64,000 nt of DNA from Pseudisothecium myosuroides (GCA_951799445.1 OX637291.1:13766501-13830500), one strand, 5' to 3'; shown: positions 1 to 12,840, counted from the stretch's first letter. Translations and numbers: made by a program. The notes: generated from the sequence alone by a model not told the origin.

Positions 1-1177
1 CCATTGAAAATATGCTCTAATCAAAGGACCATAAATGAAAAGTAAAAAAAAAGTCCGAAATTCTTGATAAAATATTTTAGTTCCAAAAAATTTGCCAAAA
101 TATTTTGTTTTGTGAAAAAATTTCAATGAAATTTGAATTGTCTTCATGTCTTCTCACTTCACTACTTCAGTTGGGAATTATTGCTAGAGTGACACCATTT
201 TAGTAGTGAAAAGCCTCCAAATAACCTTTCATTGTCTATTTTAAGAGCACAATTTTAGGATTTTGATGTGACGTCGCCTCACCCTACGGTCACTTCACCG
301 GCCGACCTCGCCTAGTCGCGATGATTTGATTGTTCAAATCGGCATCTTGCCTCATTTGATATTTGCCTTGTCTCCCTGTCCATTCCTCTATGGGTTGGCC
401 ACCAGCAATGCTCCATTATTGAAGAGCGCCAATGTTTCAAAGGCCTTGAATCTGCCATTGCCATTGTTTTGTGCCCACCTTCGTAGCCTGGCCTTTCAAT
501 TCCCATGTTTTTTTTCCCGTTGTATTAGAGTTTGTGCTCCTTTATTTTACTTATACCATTGGCTCCTTCCGTGTCTTACAAATTCACTATTGATTGCACC
601 ATCGCAAACACTAATTTTTTATTTTTTAGATGGCTTAGGTGCTCTCGGCAAATAGGCGCTTCTGCATTAGTGGTAGTCTTGAATGTCATGGGAGGCTTTT
701 GATTTCCAAATCCTTTAGATTTCAAACTTTCAAGTATTAGTATGATCTTCCCCTTCATGTTTTCATGATAAAATGATCATTTACATTCCAGTTTTTCATT
801 CCAAGTCTTCAAGTTGTTTGTTTTGGATTTTATTGTTGTCTTTTTGTGATTGCTCTAATAGAACTTGTTGTGAAAGAATTGATTTAATCAAATCCCTTTG
901 GATGTAGGATTTGAGTGGAGTATCGTAATTTTGGCAGCATTACAAATTTGTAATTTGCATTCTTTTGCAATTTTTGAGTGCTAACCACATTGCAGTTTGA
1001 AATTTGCATTAAAGAATTGTTGAATGATAAAATTTGAGTGAGTTGGTGATAGATCCTACCTCTATACTATGCAATTTGGGGAAAAAAAATGAAGTAAGAG
1101 TTGGGCAACTGTTCTGAAGGAGTTCTTTTAGACATCTACAAACTCTAACAACCAACTAAGGTCCTTAGTGGTGATCT
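1..1177. other. AT-rich stretch without a recognisable gene
   Basis: I see no exon chain, transposon ends or RNA gene here. Open frames such as the one at 326-655 have unremarkable, biased composition and no family motif. The stretch lies upstream of a decayed hAT transposase and may include its lost 5' part. Confidence 0.5.
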
Positions 1178-1579
1178 TTGAGTTTGGAAATGAGATCGAT
1201 GGGAGAGCACCCACAAGCGGAAGGGGAAAGAGAAAGAGATACCCAACGTATCAAGAGGCAAAAGAAGGAGAAGATTGACGAGGGTAAGGACGTTTCATTT
1301 GGAGATGCAAAAGAAATTTCGGATTTTGAAGTTGCCCTAGGCTTCAGCCAAGAGTCAGATGCAACGTCTAGGCCTCTTCTAATCAAGCTCTGTGATTCTT
1401 TGCAAGCTTTCGAGCCACAACAAAAAGAGAAGGTCCCATGCTGTCCAACTTTCTCCAATTCGGTGGTGTCATCTGATTCTAATGTTGCTTTAATAAAGTC
1501 TTTAGATGCTGCAGATGCAAGGATTAGAGTTGCTCTTGCTTTGAACCAAGCTAGGCGGTTCCAAGACTCTTAAGCTACT

Positions 1580-2811
1580 TCTTTGCCTTGGGCATAGAAG
1601 GTTGTTGGATGAAAATGGTGTGGTTGCACTTGTTATGTGCTTGATTTGTATGAAGATTGAAGGGAGGATTACAACAATAGCCATGAAGAAAGATAATTTG
1701 AATAAATATGCTAGGTGGAAGTGTGCAACTTGTGCCATATATACCAAGGAAGGGAGTCGTGGCAAGGGAATGGTATAAGGACAACAATAACAAGCATTTT
1801 AGAAATTAAAAGGCTTATGCTACCCTAGGCCGCTAAACTACAGTATAGGAGCTCCAAATTTGTTTGGCTTTTGAGCAATGCTTGACCTAGGAGAGATTTC
1901 CCTTAACAACGTGACCTACTCCAATACATTGGAGTTAAAGTGCCAAAAAGAATTGGAACATCCAATCTGGTTGGAGCATGATCAAGGCCATTCATTTTAT
2001 ATATCGTGAGAAGGTGAAGGAGTTGTTGCAGATGACTTAGTTCATTACTGTTACATGTGATGAGGTCACAATTAATTGATAATGGGTCTTGGATTTCAGT
2101 TAATATGTACGTGATCATTGATTCAATTTGTATTCCACTCTTGTTGCATCTTGAGCGAGTTATGGGCAAAGCAAGGTTTGACTTGCTTTGTCAAATGTCC
2201 ATGCATAGTCTTTTAGGGGCTAGAGGCTTGACTTTTAAGCAATTGATAGTCAAATTAGTGTGTTTTGGAACAGTTGGTGTGTCCACATTCCAAAGATGTA
2301 GGTATGGTGTTGGTGTTCAAATTAGGGAGAAGTTTGCTCCCCATGTATTGTGTATCCATTGTTGGGCTCATAAGACACACCTTGCTCTTACATCCATTGT
2401 TGGAGTCATGGTGATAGCTCATTTGGAGGTAGTTCTCAAAAAACCCATGAATACTTTGGTAAGTCATCCAAATGTCACCTAGAGTTTAACAGGTTAGCTG
2501 AGATTATGGAGACAAAGGAGTGGAAGATCTTAAAACATGTCAAAACTCAATGGTGTAGTATGTTGTTGCCGGCTCAAAGAATCTTGAGCGAATGAGCCAA
2601 TACTTGTTGTCAAGATGGAATTGGATGAGGATAAAACTAAAGCCATATCAAAGCTACTCTTTGTTTTCATTTCTCACTGAGAGATACTATTAGGATTACC
2701 TTGTATTGTGCCGCTTATGGAGATAGTGAATTGCCTTACCAAATATATCCAAGCACCTGATGTATACATCTTGCGATTTTGTGGTAGCTATGAGACAATG
2801 TATCATGAGGC

Positions 2812-2885
<74 letters not shown>

Positions 2886-4095
2886 ATATATATGTATATA
2901 TTGAAGAGTCTATGGCCTTCAAGTCACACCACTTTATCATTTTGAAGGGTTTGGAAGACACAATCTCAAAGTCAAATTAAATGACGTGAGATTTGAACTC
3001 CCCCAATGCTAAGAGGGAGCACTTGGACTTTTAATAATTTGATGTTTCTACAAACATCTTTGTAGTAAAGAGCAACTTTGTAATAAAAGAGAAGATTGAA
3101 GTAACAAGGTCTGATTGAGTGAAAGAACAATTTGTTGGTGAGTTTCAAATTTAAAACCTTTCAAATCTAATTTTTGTATGGACATAACATAGTTTGTTGT
3201 AATTTGGACTTTGTCCTTTCCTTTTAAACATCTTTGTGTATGACATAGTATATGTTCATATATTTGTAAGTCTTTTCTTTTCAAATCTAATTTGTATATA
3301 TTCTAATTTATTTATGTGAGTTTCAATTTTTTATATGTCTTATTATGTATTTATGTAAAATTTAATTTGTTTATATGTTATAATTTACTTATGTAATTTT
3401 CTAATTTGTTTATGTGTCTTATAATGTATTTATGAGTGTTGTAATTTGATTATGTCTTTTCAAATTACGAAATGTGTTTTCTAATTTGTTTGGCCTCGAG
3501 GTTGAAATGTATGGGCAGCTCGATTACTTCTTTTTGAATTGACAATTTGATTACTTGACCAACCTCTCATAGATGCATTTGGAATTGTGTTTCCCCAATG
3601 TTGGCTTCAAAAGGACACTTGTGATGCAAGCTTTCACAAGCACTTGTGGTCAAATCTGATTATTGCAATGCTCGTTGCAATGTTTGAGAGATGAAGTTAA
3701 GAAAAGATAGGAGCCATGCTTGGGTGTTACAACTTTTGAACAAAGATGCCCTTGATGAGCACCAAGCTATGTTTTATTTAGCCATGAAGGTTAATTCAGA
3801 GCAAGTCATGATCTTACCGTACACTCAAAATCCACTTACTAGGCTAAGGCAAATATATGGTGCAAATCAATTATTGCTTCAAGCCTTTCTAGAATACCTA
3901 AAGATAGTTGAATTGGCAATAGTTTTGGTGCTAAGCTCGGTTGAGGATGAAACAACGTTCTCTACAAGTTTGCATTGTGAAATCCAAAGTGAGAAACAAA
4001 CTCACAAATCACCTTGCCTTATGCATTCAAACGAAAACCCAATAATTTTGGACCCTTGACACATTTCCATGTGGTGAAGCTATGCAAGAGTGGCG
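1580..4095 (+). pseudogene. Decayed hAT transposase (ZNF862-like group)
   Basis: Broken frames read in order like the catalytic part of a hAT transposase of the zinc-finger-protein-862-like group. A first block around 1990-2480 includes TCDEVT-like residues, then FGTVGVSTFQ, then FAPHVLCIHCWAHKTHLAL. The block at 2465-2600 reads LAEIMETKEWKILKHVKTQW and ends in a stop. The next reads VVKMELDED, then LLGLPCIVPL up to about 2760. After a microsatellite and about 600 unassigned bases, 3560-4095 gives the C-terminal dimerisation region, with LKIVELAIVLVLSSVEDETT. A frameshift follows, then VKSKVRNKLTNHLAL and DTFPCGEAMQEW. Several stops, frameshifts and the microsatellite insertion make it inactive. 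The in-frame ORF at 1178-1573 may be an N-terminal extension, but I see no motif in it. A TTAA-family element sits directly behind the 3' end. Confidence 0.8.
2817..2901. repeat. TA / GTAT microsatellite
   Basis: A run of TA dinucleotides passes into GTAT tetranucleotides and back to TA. It interrupts the hAT transposase relic after the segment reading FVVAMRQCIM. Confidence 0.95.
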
Positions 4096-4116
4096 CTTGA
4101 TTTGTAGCTTGATTAA

Positions 4117-5041
4117 CCCCTAAAGTTCCTTGACTATGTTCTCAACAAAAATGCTCCAAAACTGCCATTTCTAGTACAAGTACCAAAATTTTGAAAAATA
4201 TCAATTTTGGACACATGTAACCGTAGGATCTTGTAGTACTTTAGTTTGAGAATATGTAAAAAAAAATTCAGAAATTTCCGTCATGTAGATTGGAAGATAT
4301 TAGCGTTTAAAGTGGCAAAAGTCCTTTTTTTGGCCCTGCGAAAAAACGGGCAGCTGCACTTCACAAGGTCAAATTATTATGAAAAAATTTCCAAAATGGT
4401 TGTGCTTCTCTGGATTCATTCTTCAATGCAAGTTGTCTATATGCTTGAAAGTTTTCAGATTATTTGGAATTGTACAACATACAGGAAAAAAATAGTAAGT
4501 AGAAAAAAATAGAGAATGGTTCAAAACACTAAGTTGTTAAGAAGTTAATTATGGAATTGAAAAATGCCAATCCCAATGGTTGCAATGTTGTAATAAACAA
4601 TCTACATCCTAAAATTTTATTTTTTTTGAAAAATATTGAAAATTGAGTGAAATAAACGACTTCAAAGTTTATTTTAGAGTAGACAATCCATAACTGCCCG
4701 CAAACTAAAAACCTTCATAACATTTGACTCATTGATAAGAATGGAATGATTCAAAGCTTTTCACGTATATATAAATCTAATAAACCAATTTCAAATTTAT
4801 ATTTTTGAAAAAAGTGATTTTTTCTTATCTGCCCGGACTGCCCGAGTTGAGAAACAAACAACATATTAGGCCATAACTTTTGACTCGTATTTCCAAATGT
4901 CATGAAATTTGGTGCATGTGAAAGATATTCCTCGTCCCCACCTTCTATAAAAATTTCAGCCCAAAATATGCAAATCTCCAGTCACACGTACCTGCCCAAA
5001 ATTTCTATGTTGCCAAAAAACGCATGTTGGTCCTTTAGGGG
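4117..5041 (+). mobile_element. TTAA-flanked non-autonomous element, copy 1
   Basis: A 925-bp element starts CCCCTAAAG and ends CCTTTAGGGG. It is flanked on both sides by TTAA (4113-4116 and 5042-5045). The interior matches copies 2 and 3 throughout, including the block around GGGCAGCTGCACTTCACAAG and a right-hand block that reads GCCATAACTTTTGACTC. No transposase frame is present; the open frame at 4246-4512 is just the best-preserved open stretch and recurs in the other copies. It inserted at the 3' edge of the hAT relic. The 4-bp TTAA target and CC-rich termini are those of piggyBac; Sola3 is the main alternative. Confidence 0.85.
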
Positions 5042-5045
5042 TTAA

Positions 5046-5683
5046 AGCTAGATATGGCCTCAATGGCCTTTAGGTAGCTTCAAATCAGGTTTAGGAAGCA
5101 CACCAACTGGTGTTTCATCTTTCATTATTAATAGCCTGTATATTTTGCATTTGCATTCTTGTTCTGCACATATTGATAATGTGGTGAGTGCTTATGCATC
5201 TTAGTTTTTTTAGGAATGTAGGGCTAATTTTTAGATTCACATTGGATTTTTACAATTGTACCTTTAGCCTATCACGTTGCATCGTCTAAGTGAGTTTTAT
5301 CATGTATAGGTCTAATGTGTACTTAAAATTTTCATGCTGAGTTGCAAATTTTGTTTGAAGATTCTGAAATGCATGTGTTTGCTTTCTTTTTATTTAAAGT
5401 TTCAAATTCACAATTCTTGTGTTGAGCATCAGTGTGTGTTTTGTTGTGTGTAGGTCCATTGTAAATAGCCACTTTTACTTATGCCAAAAAAAAATGTATT
5501 TTTCAAAAGTAGTTTAGAAAAAGCCTTGTAAACTACTTCATGTTTATGAATGACACCAAATTCGTGTAAAACTACCTCTAAATCTACTAATTAGGTTGAT
5601 TAAAATTTAAAAAACTTCAAAAACTAGCCCACTTCATCTTTGCAGTGAATGTGTTCACCTATATATGCTACTTGCATAGCTAG
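5046..5683. other. Gene-free AT-rich stretch
   Basis: No coding motif or repeat structure was recognised between the TTAA element and the next MITE. Confidence 0.5.
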
Positions 5684-5684
5684 C

Positions 5685-6004
5685 ACTACACTAAAAAGGG
5701 TATTTAGTGTTGGCAACACTATTTGCGAACCATGACACTAAATATCATTAAGCCTACTAAAGTAAGTAACATTAAATGTAATTTCTAACATTAAATATAC
5801 TCTATGGTAAATTTGAAATCTGAAAATGTTTACATTTAGTGTTAGAACTTATTAAAGGAAGGTAGAAGGGAACAGAAGGCGAAGGCGGCGCATTGAAGTT
5901 TAGCACTACACTAATTGTCCTAAAATTGACATTTAGTGTAGGGTCAAATAGGGTGGTAATTACACTAAATGTAATCCAACACTAAATACCCTTTTTAGTG
6001 TAGT
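5685..6004. mobile_element. MITE with ACTACACTAAAAAGGG ends
   Basis: A 320-bp element has a 16-bp perfect terminal inverted repeat, which extends with few differences through TATTTAGTGTTGG. The motif CATTTAGTGT and its complement recur inside, as in elements with subterminal transposase-binding repeats. The exact boundary is unclear because the end itself extends as a palindrome (ACTA/TAGT). If the element begins at CACTAAAAAGGG the flanking duplication is TA. A second copy of the end (CACTACACTAATTG, near 5905) suggests a nested or rearranged structure. Confidence 0.75.
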
Positions 6005-6076
6005 ATACTATATTTTATTGCCCCAAAAAATCACCATGGAATTTAGCTTTAATGAAATAGTGAAATCATCCAATTT

Positions 6077-6924
6077 TAAGGTAGAGATACCTATTTTTGA
6101 TAGCCCCTTGTGATGGCTTTATAGGGTGACCTATTGTAGACAATAGTTGGATGCATTGTATATTAAAAAAAATTCTCTATTTGTACCTTCTTGTCCATTC
6201 ATCTCTCTTCCCTCCTTGATTAGAAAAAAATGCTAAAGCTAACTGTAATAGGTGAGTCCATGAGACCAGAATGGGTCCAAATAAAAAATCCATATTTATA
6301 ATGAATAAAATATTCATTCTTGCCAAAAAAAAAATCTTTTTTTTTTGTATTTTCCCTCATCCTTATTTCCACACACATTGAATTCAATTTCTCAACAAAT
6401 TCCCCAAATCCTACAGGCTGAAATCCTTGAGTTATCCATTAAGGTAAACCAGCCCATCATGGTCAAATGACCCATGACGGACACCTAAGGAATGACCCCA
6501 TGATGGTTATTCTCAGTTTATGAGATTTTGGACGACAATCAATGCCTTACCTAACACTAATGGATTAATTAGTAACCTCATTAGGAACACCCAACTATTT
6601 CAGTGTAAATCACTATAGGAAGTGACTTTTTAAAGCCTTTCACTTTAGAAAATATTTTGACTGCTTTAGAAGAGTAAAGTGAGCATTATGGGTATAGTTG
6701 CATGGTGGTTTTGGGGTAGTCTATAGACTCTTTTGGGCTGAACACTTCAAAAAATTATAGCTAATTCATACTTTGTTGGAAAAACATAATTTCAATTGCT
6801 CTTGCTATTTCTCACACTTGTCTGTATGTGGGGAAAAAATTAAAAAAATTCAGCCATGGCGCGAGGGCAAACTAGCAATTCTGACCATGATGGGCTGTTC
6901 TACCTTATAGGTACCTCTACCTTA
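6077..6924. mobile_element. TIR element, ends TAAGGTAGAG-TACCTAT
   Basis: An 18-bp terminal inverted repeat with one mismatch (6077-6094 against 6907-6924) encloses about 850 bp without coding signal. Its ends share the TA + AGGTAG start with the elements at 15370-16727 and 50011-50395, so they may form one TA-targeting group. No transposase was found. Confidence 0.5.
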
Positions 6925-7152
6925 CATCCAAAAAAGCCGGCCTTGCTACTCAACCATTTTTTTGGGTAAAAAAAACTGAGGTTGCCTCACCAAAAACGTT
7001 TTCACTGCTTGCAGTTGACCCTCAAGGGCGGCTTTGGTACTTGCAATGTCCTGTCAAGTAAATGTACAGTACTTGGCTTTTCGTTCATAATCAATCAATA
7101 ACCAATATTTGGGGCTAGATCTGCACACCCCTAGCGCTTTGTTGAAGGGCAG

Positions 7153-7211
7153 AAGGGGTCAACAATTCCGTTTCATTTGTGTAAAAAAAAAGAAGAAAGG
7201 GGTCAACAATT
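7153..7211 (+). mobile_element. Tiny 5'-truncated poly-A retroinsertion A
   Basis: A 15-bp direct repeat (AAGGGGTCAACAATT, 7153-7167 and 7197-7211) flanks a 29-bp insert reading CCGTTTCATTTGTGT followed by an A-rich tail. The same 3' segment with a poly-A tail and its own target duplication occurs at 12776-12840. This is the pattern left by target-primed reverse transcription of a SINE or LINE 3' end with extreme 5' truncation. Confidence 0.75.
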
Positions 7212-10200
7212 CAATATTAATATTTGGGACTGAAGATTCCTTTCCGAAGTCCTAACCCACATGATTGGCCATATTCGCCTTTCAATTTTGTTCACGATTA
7301 AAAAAATTAAAAAAAAGGTTTTTGGAAAATCGGTACACAATGAAAACGCAGGGTCTGTTTTGGGAGTGATCTTTCGAGCAAAGGTGATATATACCAAGTT
7401 TTGTAGGGCAATTGATGAAATCGTTGGATTGCTACAAATTCTTAAGGACGGTATCTCTTTGGGGATGGATGTAAACACTTTTGATGAATAATTTAAGTTC
7501 TCTCCAAGTTTTTTTGTATTTCATTCCATGTATATAGATGTAAATAGGTTCATCATTCCAACAAAGATTGTTTTTTACAGTGCCCAAAATAAATGAAAAC
7601 ATAAATGCTCAGACCAAGAGTAGGCTTAGGTGGTGGCTTTGTACTTTAATTTTTGACTCTTAATGAAAATCTATTCACTGTGTTCCAAAAAAATCATTAT
7701 AGTCTTATTTTTTGTTATAAGATAGTAAGAGGTTCTGTACATTAGTGTAAATTTATTTTTTAAAAGGTGTAAAAAAAAAGGTGTTTTTAGTTTATTAATT
7801 TCTAAAGGATTGAGGGGCATTTTTAGGTAGAAATTGTCAAAAACAACTACTACTACAACAACAACATGAGTGCGTGGAAAAAAATTTAGAAACTTTGACC
7901 TCAAATATTCAAAGATCACAATGTTTGAAATTTGAAAGAAATGTTTTTTTCCAACCTTGCCCAACATGGCCAACAAACTAGAGAGACATTTTTGCACTAC
8001 ACATGTTTATTTCTTTAGACATTTGTAACACAAGTGCTCTATGTCCAAGAACAAGATGACTGTAAGACAAGTTAGAAACAAGAAAAACCATGAAAAGGCA
8101 AGTGAGATGAGCATCAAGATCTCTAATAAAAATTACTTTTTTAATTTTCAAAATTCTACACGTTGTTGTTAATTCAAAATGTCTTAAATTTTTATATTTT
8201 TTAAAATAAATTTGTGTCTCAAAAACTCTCCAACTCTCATTTGTTGCTCTTAAAAATTAGTGGTTGTTCTCATAAGCTTGGTTGTACATGTAACTATTTG
8301 AAGGAAATTATATGAGGTCTAAATGTAATGATGAATAGGTAGGCCAAAATAGCTCCTAAAAGGTTGTGGCTTTACTTATCACTCTTTAAACATGGCAAAT
8401 CCATGAGAACTTATATTTGTCAATATATTTGGCTCAATTTGTTCTTTCAAAGTTGAAGATTAAGGTCAAACTAATTCTAGCTGCTTGGGTAGGATGTTGG
8501 CGAGCCTCGAGCTAGGCTTTAAGTTGTGTCGCCTGCCCAAAATCAAGTAGTGCATCACATAAGGCATTTGGGACAAATTATAGGGTCCGTCTAAAGTGAG
8601 TGAAAACTCTACTCATTTGGATTCATTCTCCATCTCAAGCGTATAAGGTTGGCTCTTACATTATTTGGAAGAAGAAGGGTCCTCCTCCTTGCTTGTTTCA
8701 ATAGTTTCTTGTCTCCTTCGTGCCTGCTCGACTCTCTTCATTGTCCAGCCTTACGGCTTGGTTGTTTTTTGGTTCAATAATGCAATGACTTTGTCAGTTG
8801 CTAAAATAAAAAAATTGAAAATTAAATTCACCTAATACAAATAGACAAGTCTCTCCTTCCCTATAATTACAAGTGCAAGTGGTATTTCAAGTCGTTTATC
8901 AAACAATCTCTCATGTTCTTCTATAGCTCTAAATATCAAAATATCAAAATAATGAGAATTATTGATAAATTAGTAAAGAGAATCTAATAGAAGCAGTTAC
9001 CAATCTAGCACTTCTTCTTCTAACTTCCTAAAAGAAGCTCCATCTATTGAATATAAATAGACCAATTCTATTACTATGGAAAGAAATCCAACTGTATGAT
9101 ACCACCAAGTAGCATATAATTATTCCTCATGAATCCTTCCCCTCCCAAAGCAGTAAAGTTCGTCGATCAGTAATTCGAAAAAATGGATCAGAGTCGTACT
9201 GTATCGATCCTCCCATTTTGGACCCAATGCTTCTCTCCTTCCGAAGTATCAACTCCGTGGATCTCCAAGTACCAAATGATATGCTCTCGCAACTGCCGGT
9301 CCATCTCAACGTCGGCATGAACAAACCTGAAGAGTGCCCAACTGGTTTAACTTAACTTCTCCCCCAAATCATCGATCAACCAACTTGACAGTCACACAGA
9401 CATGCACTGCAAGCTGGAGCCCGGAATTCCGGCAATACCCCAAATCGGAAAGATATGATTATATGATATTGCTGCTTGTCACCCAATGCACAGCCAGCAC
9501 GGAATTCCAGCACATGCCACGCCGGCAGTCTGAGCGAAACTATGAGAATTTTAAATGTGCCGCAAGGCATATGCCAGTAACCCTAAATGGCTCAAGGAGG
9601 CATTCCGAGTGGAAGTGGCCGTTATTGGGACTTGAAAGCCACTTCCAACATGAATTCATACAAAAGTTAGAATAAGCAGCAAAAGGGCATCCAGTATATC
9701 CAAACGGATCTTGGGGTTAAGTTAAAGGTCAGCGATCGACGATTCGAGGTCTTCCGCGATCGACGATTCGACATGTATGAAAGAAGGTTGCGAGGTGCTT
9801 GTGACTCTCATTAGTTTCCAATAGAATAGGAGCAAGTTAGAGCCACTTGAGGCAGGTTCTGCGTCGTCGTGGACTTGGAATTCAAGCAAGCATCATTGGT
9901 GCATAGGGTTTTAAAAACATTAATTTCGGTGTATTGCAGTCTGGAACAGTTGCGTTTTGCAACACTGTTTAGTTTAGCTGATCTGATTGCTCTTCTTCCC
10001 AGAGCGGAAGGCAGAATATTTCGCCTGAGTTTGGGGCTAAAGTGCAAGAAACGAGGTTTTGAGGGGAGAGGAGCTTGCTTTTCGAGAATCTTGTGGAGAC
10101 ACTTGGTTTTGGATATTCGAGAATATCCAACTGCAGCTTTTGTTGACCAATTTATATTGGTTGTTTGCTTGTTCTCCTTGAGGAACATCATCTCATGAAG

Positions 10201-12775
10201 TACGGATTACTCTCTCCGGCTCGAAATAAATCCCAAATTTGCTAAATTTGCTTGTCTCAAATTAAATTGGATGTTTCAGTTGTTCACGGGAATCACAAGA
10301 GCTTGAATCACTGGGCTTATGGCAATTGAATCACAAGAGTCGATTGTTGATAATTCCACAATGTGGTCAAACTTGAATTCCAAACTATAACCGCATTGCG
10401 TTTCTTCCACATCTTCCTCATCGTGTTCTTCCGCATCTTCCGCAACTCAACCTCGAAGAATTTGAAATTCATCGACGTTGAATGGAGAAGACCTCCTTGA
10501 GGATAAATGCACGGGATTTGGAAGCTCGAAAATAGGAAATCATTGCATCGGAGCGAGTGCAAAAAACGATGAAATAATCAATTTTGAAGCGTTTTTAAAA
10601 AATGTTTAGACTTTTGGGTTTGAAACTTTTAGGCATACAGGGATTCACTAAAAGCTAAAAGAACTACATATGCAATTCCTTCCAAATAGGATCAACTTTT
10701 GCATTAATCCAACATTTTCCAAGAAATCCCAGATTTATTTTGAGACAGAGGGAATACTATTTAAGCTGAAATGCTCAAATGCCCAAGAGACCATATATTA
10801 GTGTTTACTATTTACCTTTGAAGTTAAAGAAAATCTCACCATATTGTTATTTATGACATTTTTCTGTTTAGTAGAATGCCCTTTAACGTCTAGTTTAAAT
10901 GCCAAAGATCCAATTTTGCAAAAAAAAAAATTGTTTATGATTTTTCTATTGGAGATTTTGGGTAAGAGTGTCCATTGAAAATCTTGATTTTGTTTAGTGT
11001 TAGAGACTCTTGGAGATGAGCTTAAAATGCATTAGATTGTAAATTGAAAATTTATTTAAAAGAATTATAGAGTAAAATTTGAAGAGCTATAAATCGATTA
11101 TGGTTAAAACTATGGATATTATGTTTCTTATCCTCATATTTATTTCAAGACCTCAATTTCAGATTTGACATGTCAAAAAACATATTAAAAGACATCAAAT
11201 CACTATCACGGTTACAACACCCTCTTGATCAAACATTATAATCTTTTTATCCATATAGGATATTGTTGTCTTTTCTTTTCCACATATTTTACAACATGTC
11301 TAGTTTGAATTTGTATGGTTATAATTTATTTTTAGATTAATAAAGCTTATCAAAACTTGGGCTTTTTTTTTTTTTTTTAGTAAACTCAAAAAAATTCAAA
11401 AAAGGTATGGGCATTTAGGGATTTAATTTAACTAGCAAGTGAATGTCTCTATGAGTGTAGAAGGAAGATTTAGCAAAGTTTTTGGTGACCAATACATACA
11501 TTCTACCTGTCTAGTCTAGTGAGGGTGGAAGTGGATTTGTTTGCCTTAACCTCTAAGAGAGTTGACATCCGCTATTATCTGGATTATGAATGTTTTCAAG
11601 AGCTTATTGCTGGAGCTGTAGGAAACAAATGAAGTACATCCAAGTATGTTGAAAAATCAAATGATTTCTTGTAGGAATGGAAAGAAAATGATTTGATGTC
11701 TAAATTATATTCATATCATATTGGGAAAAATTTGGAAATTTCTTCTAACTTTAACCATATGATCTTGTATTTTTACTTCCGCACCAATTTTCAAGGTTTT
11801 ATTCTTTGACATGTCTAAGATCATAACACTGGAAGTGGAGTGATGTTGTTTTCCTCCACTTCAAAAACTTGAAAACCTGTCATTTGGAGGGGCAAAGCTA
11901 TATTGATATGCAAAAAACTATAGTAATTAGCTTGGACATTGTTCTACTTTTGCAGGTTTGAGACATTTGTGCAAAAATTCATCTAATTTGAAGGTGTGTA
12001 TCATTTTTCATACAAGGATTTAAATCATCTACAACAAATACAACCAACCACAAAGTCCCAATTTCAAGTTTTCCACCAATCAAATTTTGAAAATCCAAGT
12101 GGCACATGGGACACAGTATGATACAACCCTAAGGTACATGCTCCTCCGCCTTATGCCCCTTTTCTAAAACCAACCCTCCTAAAAGGCTAAAATGTACCTC
12201 TTCTCTTGGTGAGTGTGTACGGTTGATTTTGGATACCCCTATTTCCAACACTTTCAAATTCATAGTTTGGTGTCCCCAAAATGCTTGCTATTTAAGTCAA
12301 TCTCTTCTATAGTAGAGAATCTAGGCTGTCAACAAGATTCAGCAAAAGAATAAATTAAACAGCCAAATAATAAGAACTACCAGGCTCCAATATAAATTAT
12401 GCTTCTGACGATTTTACCTCAGATCCACGGGCAGCAGCAACAGTCGTAATAAACCGAAAAATAAACACTGACCCAGAAAGAGAGCTCCTGCCCGTCGAGC
12501 CGGGCAGTGATCGATGAGATTCCTCTTGTCGAAGAATAGTACGGAGTAACTTACTAGTAGGCCCCTATAATACGACAGCCCTGATACTATGGCGCGTCTA
12601 TATTTGACTAGAGGACACAATTGATACCCCTGTGGAAGACACAGGCCACTGCATAGGTATCTGCATCTGTGGATTTCATAGGGCCGAACTGGGCAGTTGG
12701 AGATACCGTACTCATGGAGGTTCAGAGATTCTGTGGTCCACACTCCACTTCCACAGGATAGGACCCCAAGTTTCC
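7212..12775. other. Long gene-free stretch
   Basis: I find no convincing gene. 8460-8790 has the look of an old non-LTR retrotransposon 3' end (pyrimidine-rich, ending near GGTTCAATAATGCAATGAC) but no reverse transcriptase motif. 9120-10560 is somewhat richer in GC; one segment there could be a lost exon and is listed separately. A 16-bp tandem pair GCGATCGACGATTCGA lies near 9732-9770. The rest is AT-rich without visible structure. Confidence 0.5.
9188..9326 (-). other. Exon-like segment of unknown family
   Basis: Downstream of an acceptor-like CTCTTCAG the minus strand reads FVHADVEMDRQLREHIIWYL, continues in a charged, protein-like way (EIHGVDTSEGEKHWVQN) and ends in a stop after VRL. Composition is unlike the surrounding AT-rich DNA. 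No partner exon with matching phase was found, so it may be a relic exon or chance. Confidence 0.2.
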
Positions 12776-12840
12776 AACCTGCAAGTTGAAATTCCGTTTC
12801 ATTTGTGTAAAAAAAAAAAACTTAAAAAAACCTGCAAGTT
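12776..12840 (+). mobile_element. Tiny 5'-truncated poly-A retroinsertion B
   Basis: A 12-bp direct repeat AACCTGCAAGTT (12776-12787 and 12829-12840) flanks 41 bp reading GAAATTCCGTTTCATTTGTG, a T and a long A tail. It shares its 3' segment with the insertion at 7153-7211 and differs in target site, so the two are independent insertions of one retroposon family. Confidence 0.75.

Noticed and set aside
326..655. 109-codon open frame
   Set aside because: Hydrophobic and Cys/Leu-rich by base composition only; no start context, splice partners or family.
7261..7491. 76-codon frame ending FDE
   Set aside because: Looks mildly protein-like but has an AT-run-derived Lys stretch and no domain, partner exon or repeat support.
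9811..10198. Overlapping frames of more than 100 codons on both strands
   Set aside because: Neither shows conserved motifs; open reading on both strands of a GC-richer patch is not evidence of coding.
12414..12743. 109-codon minus frame rich in Cys and Leu
   Set aside because: No recognised family and no splice context; interrupted by the adjacent retroinsertion.
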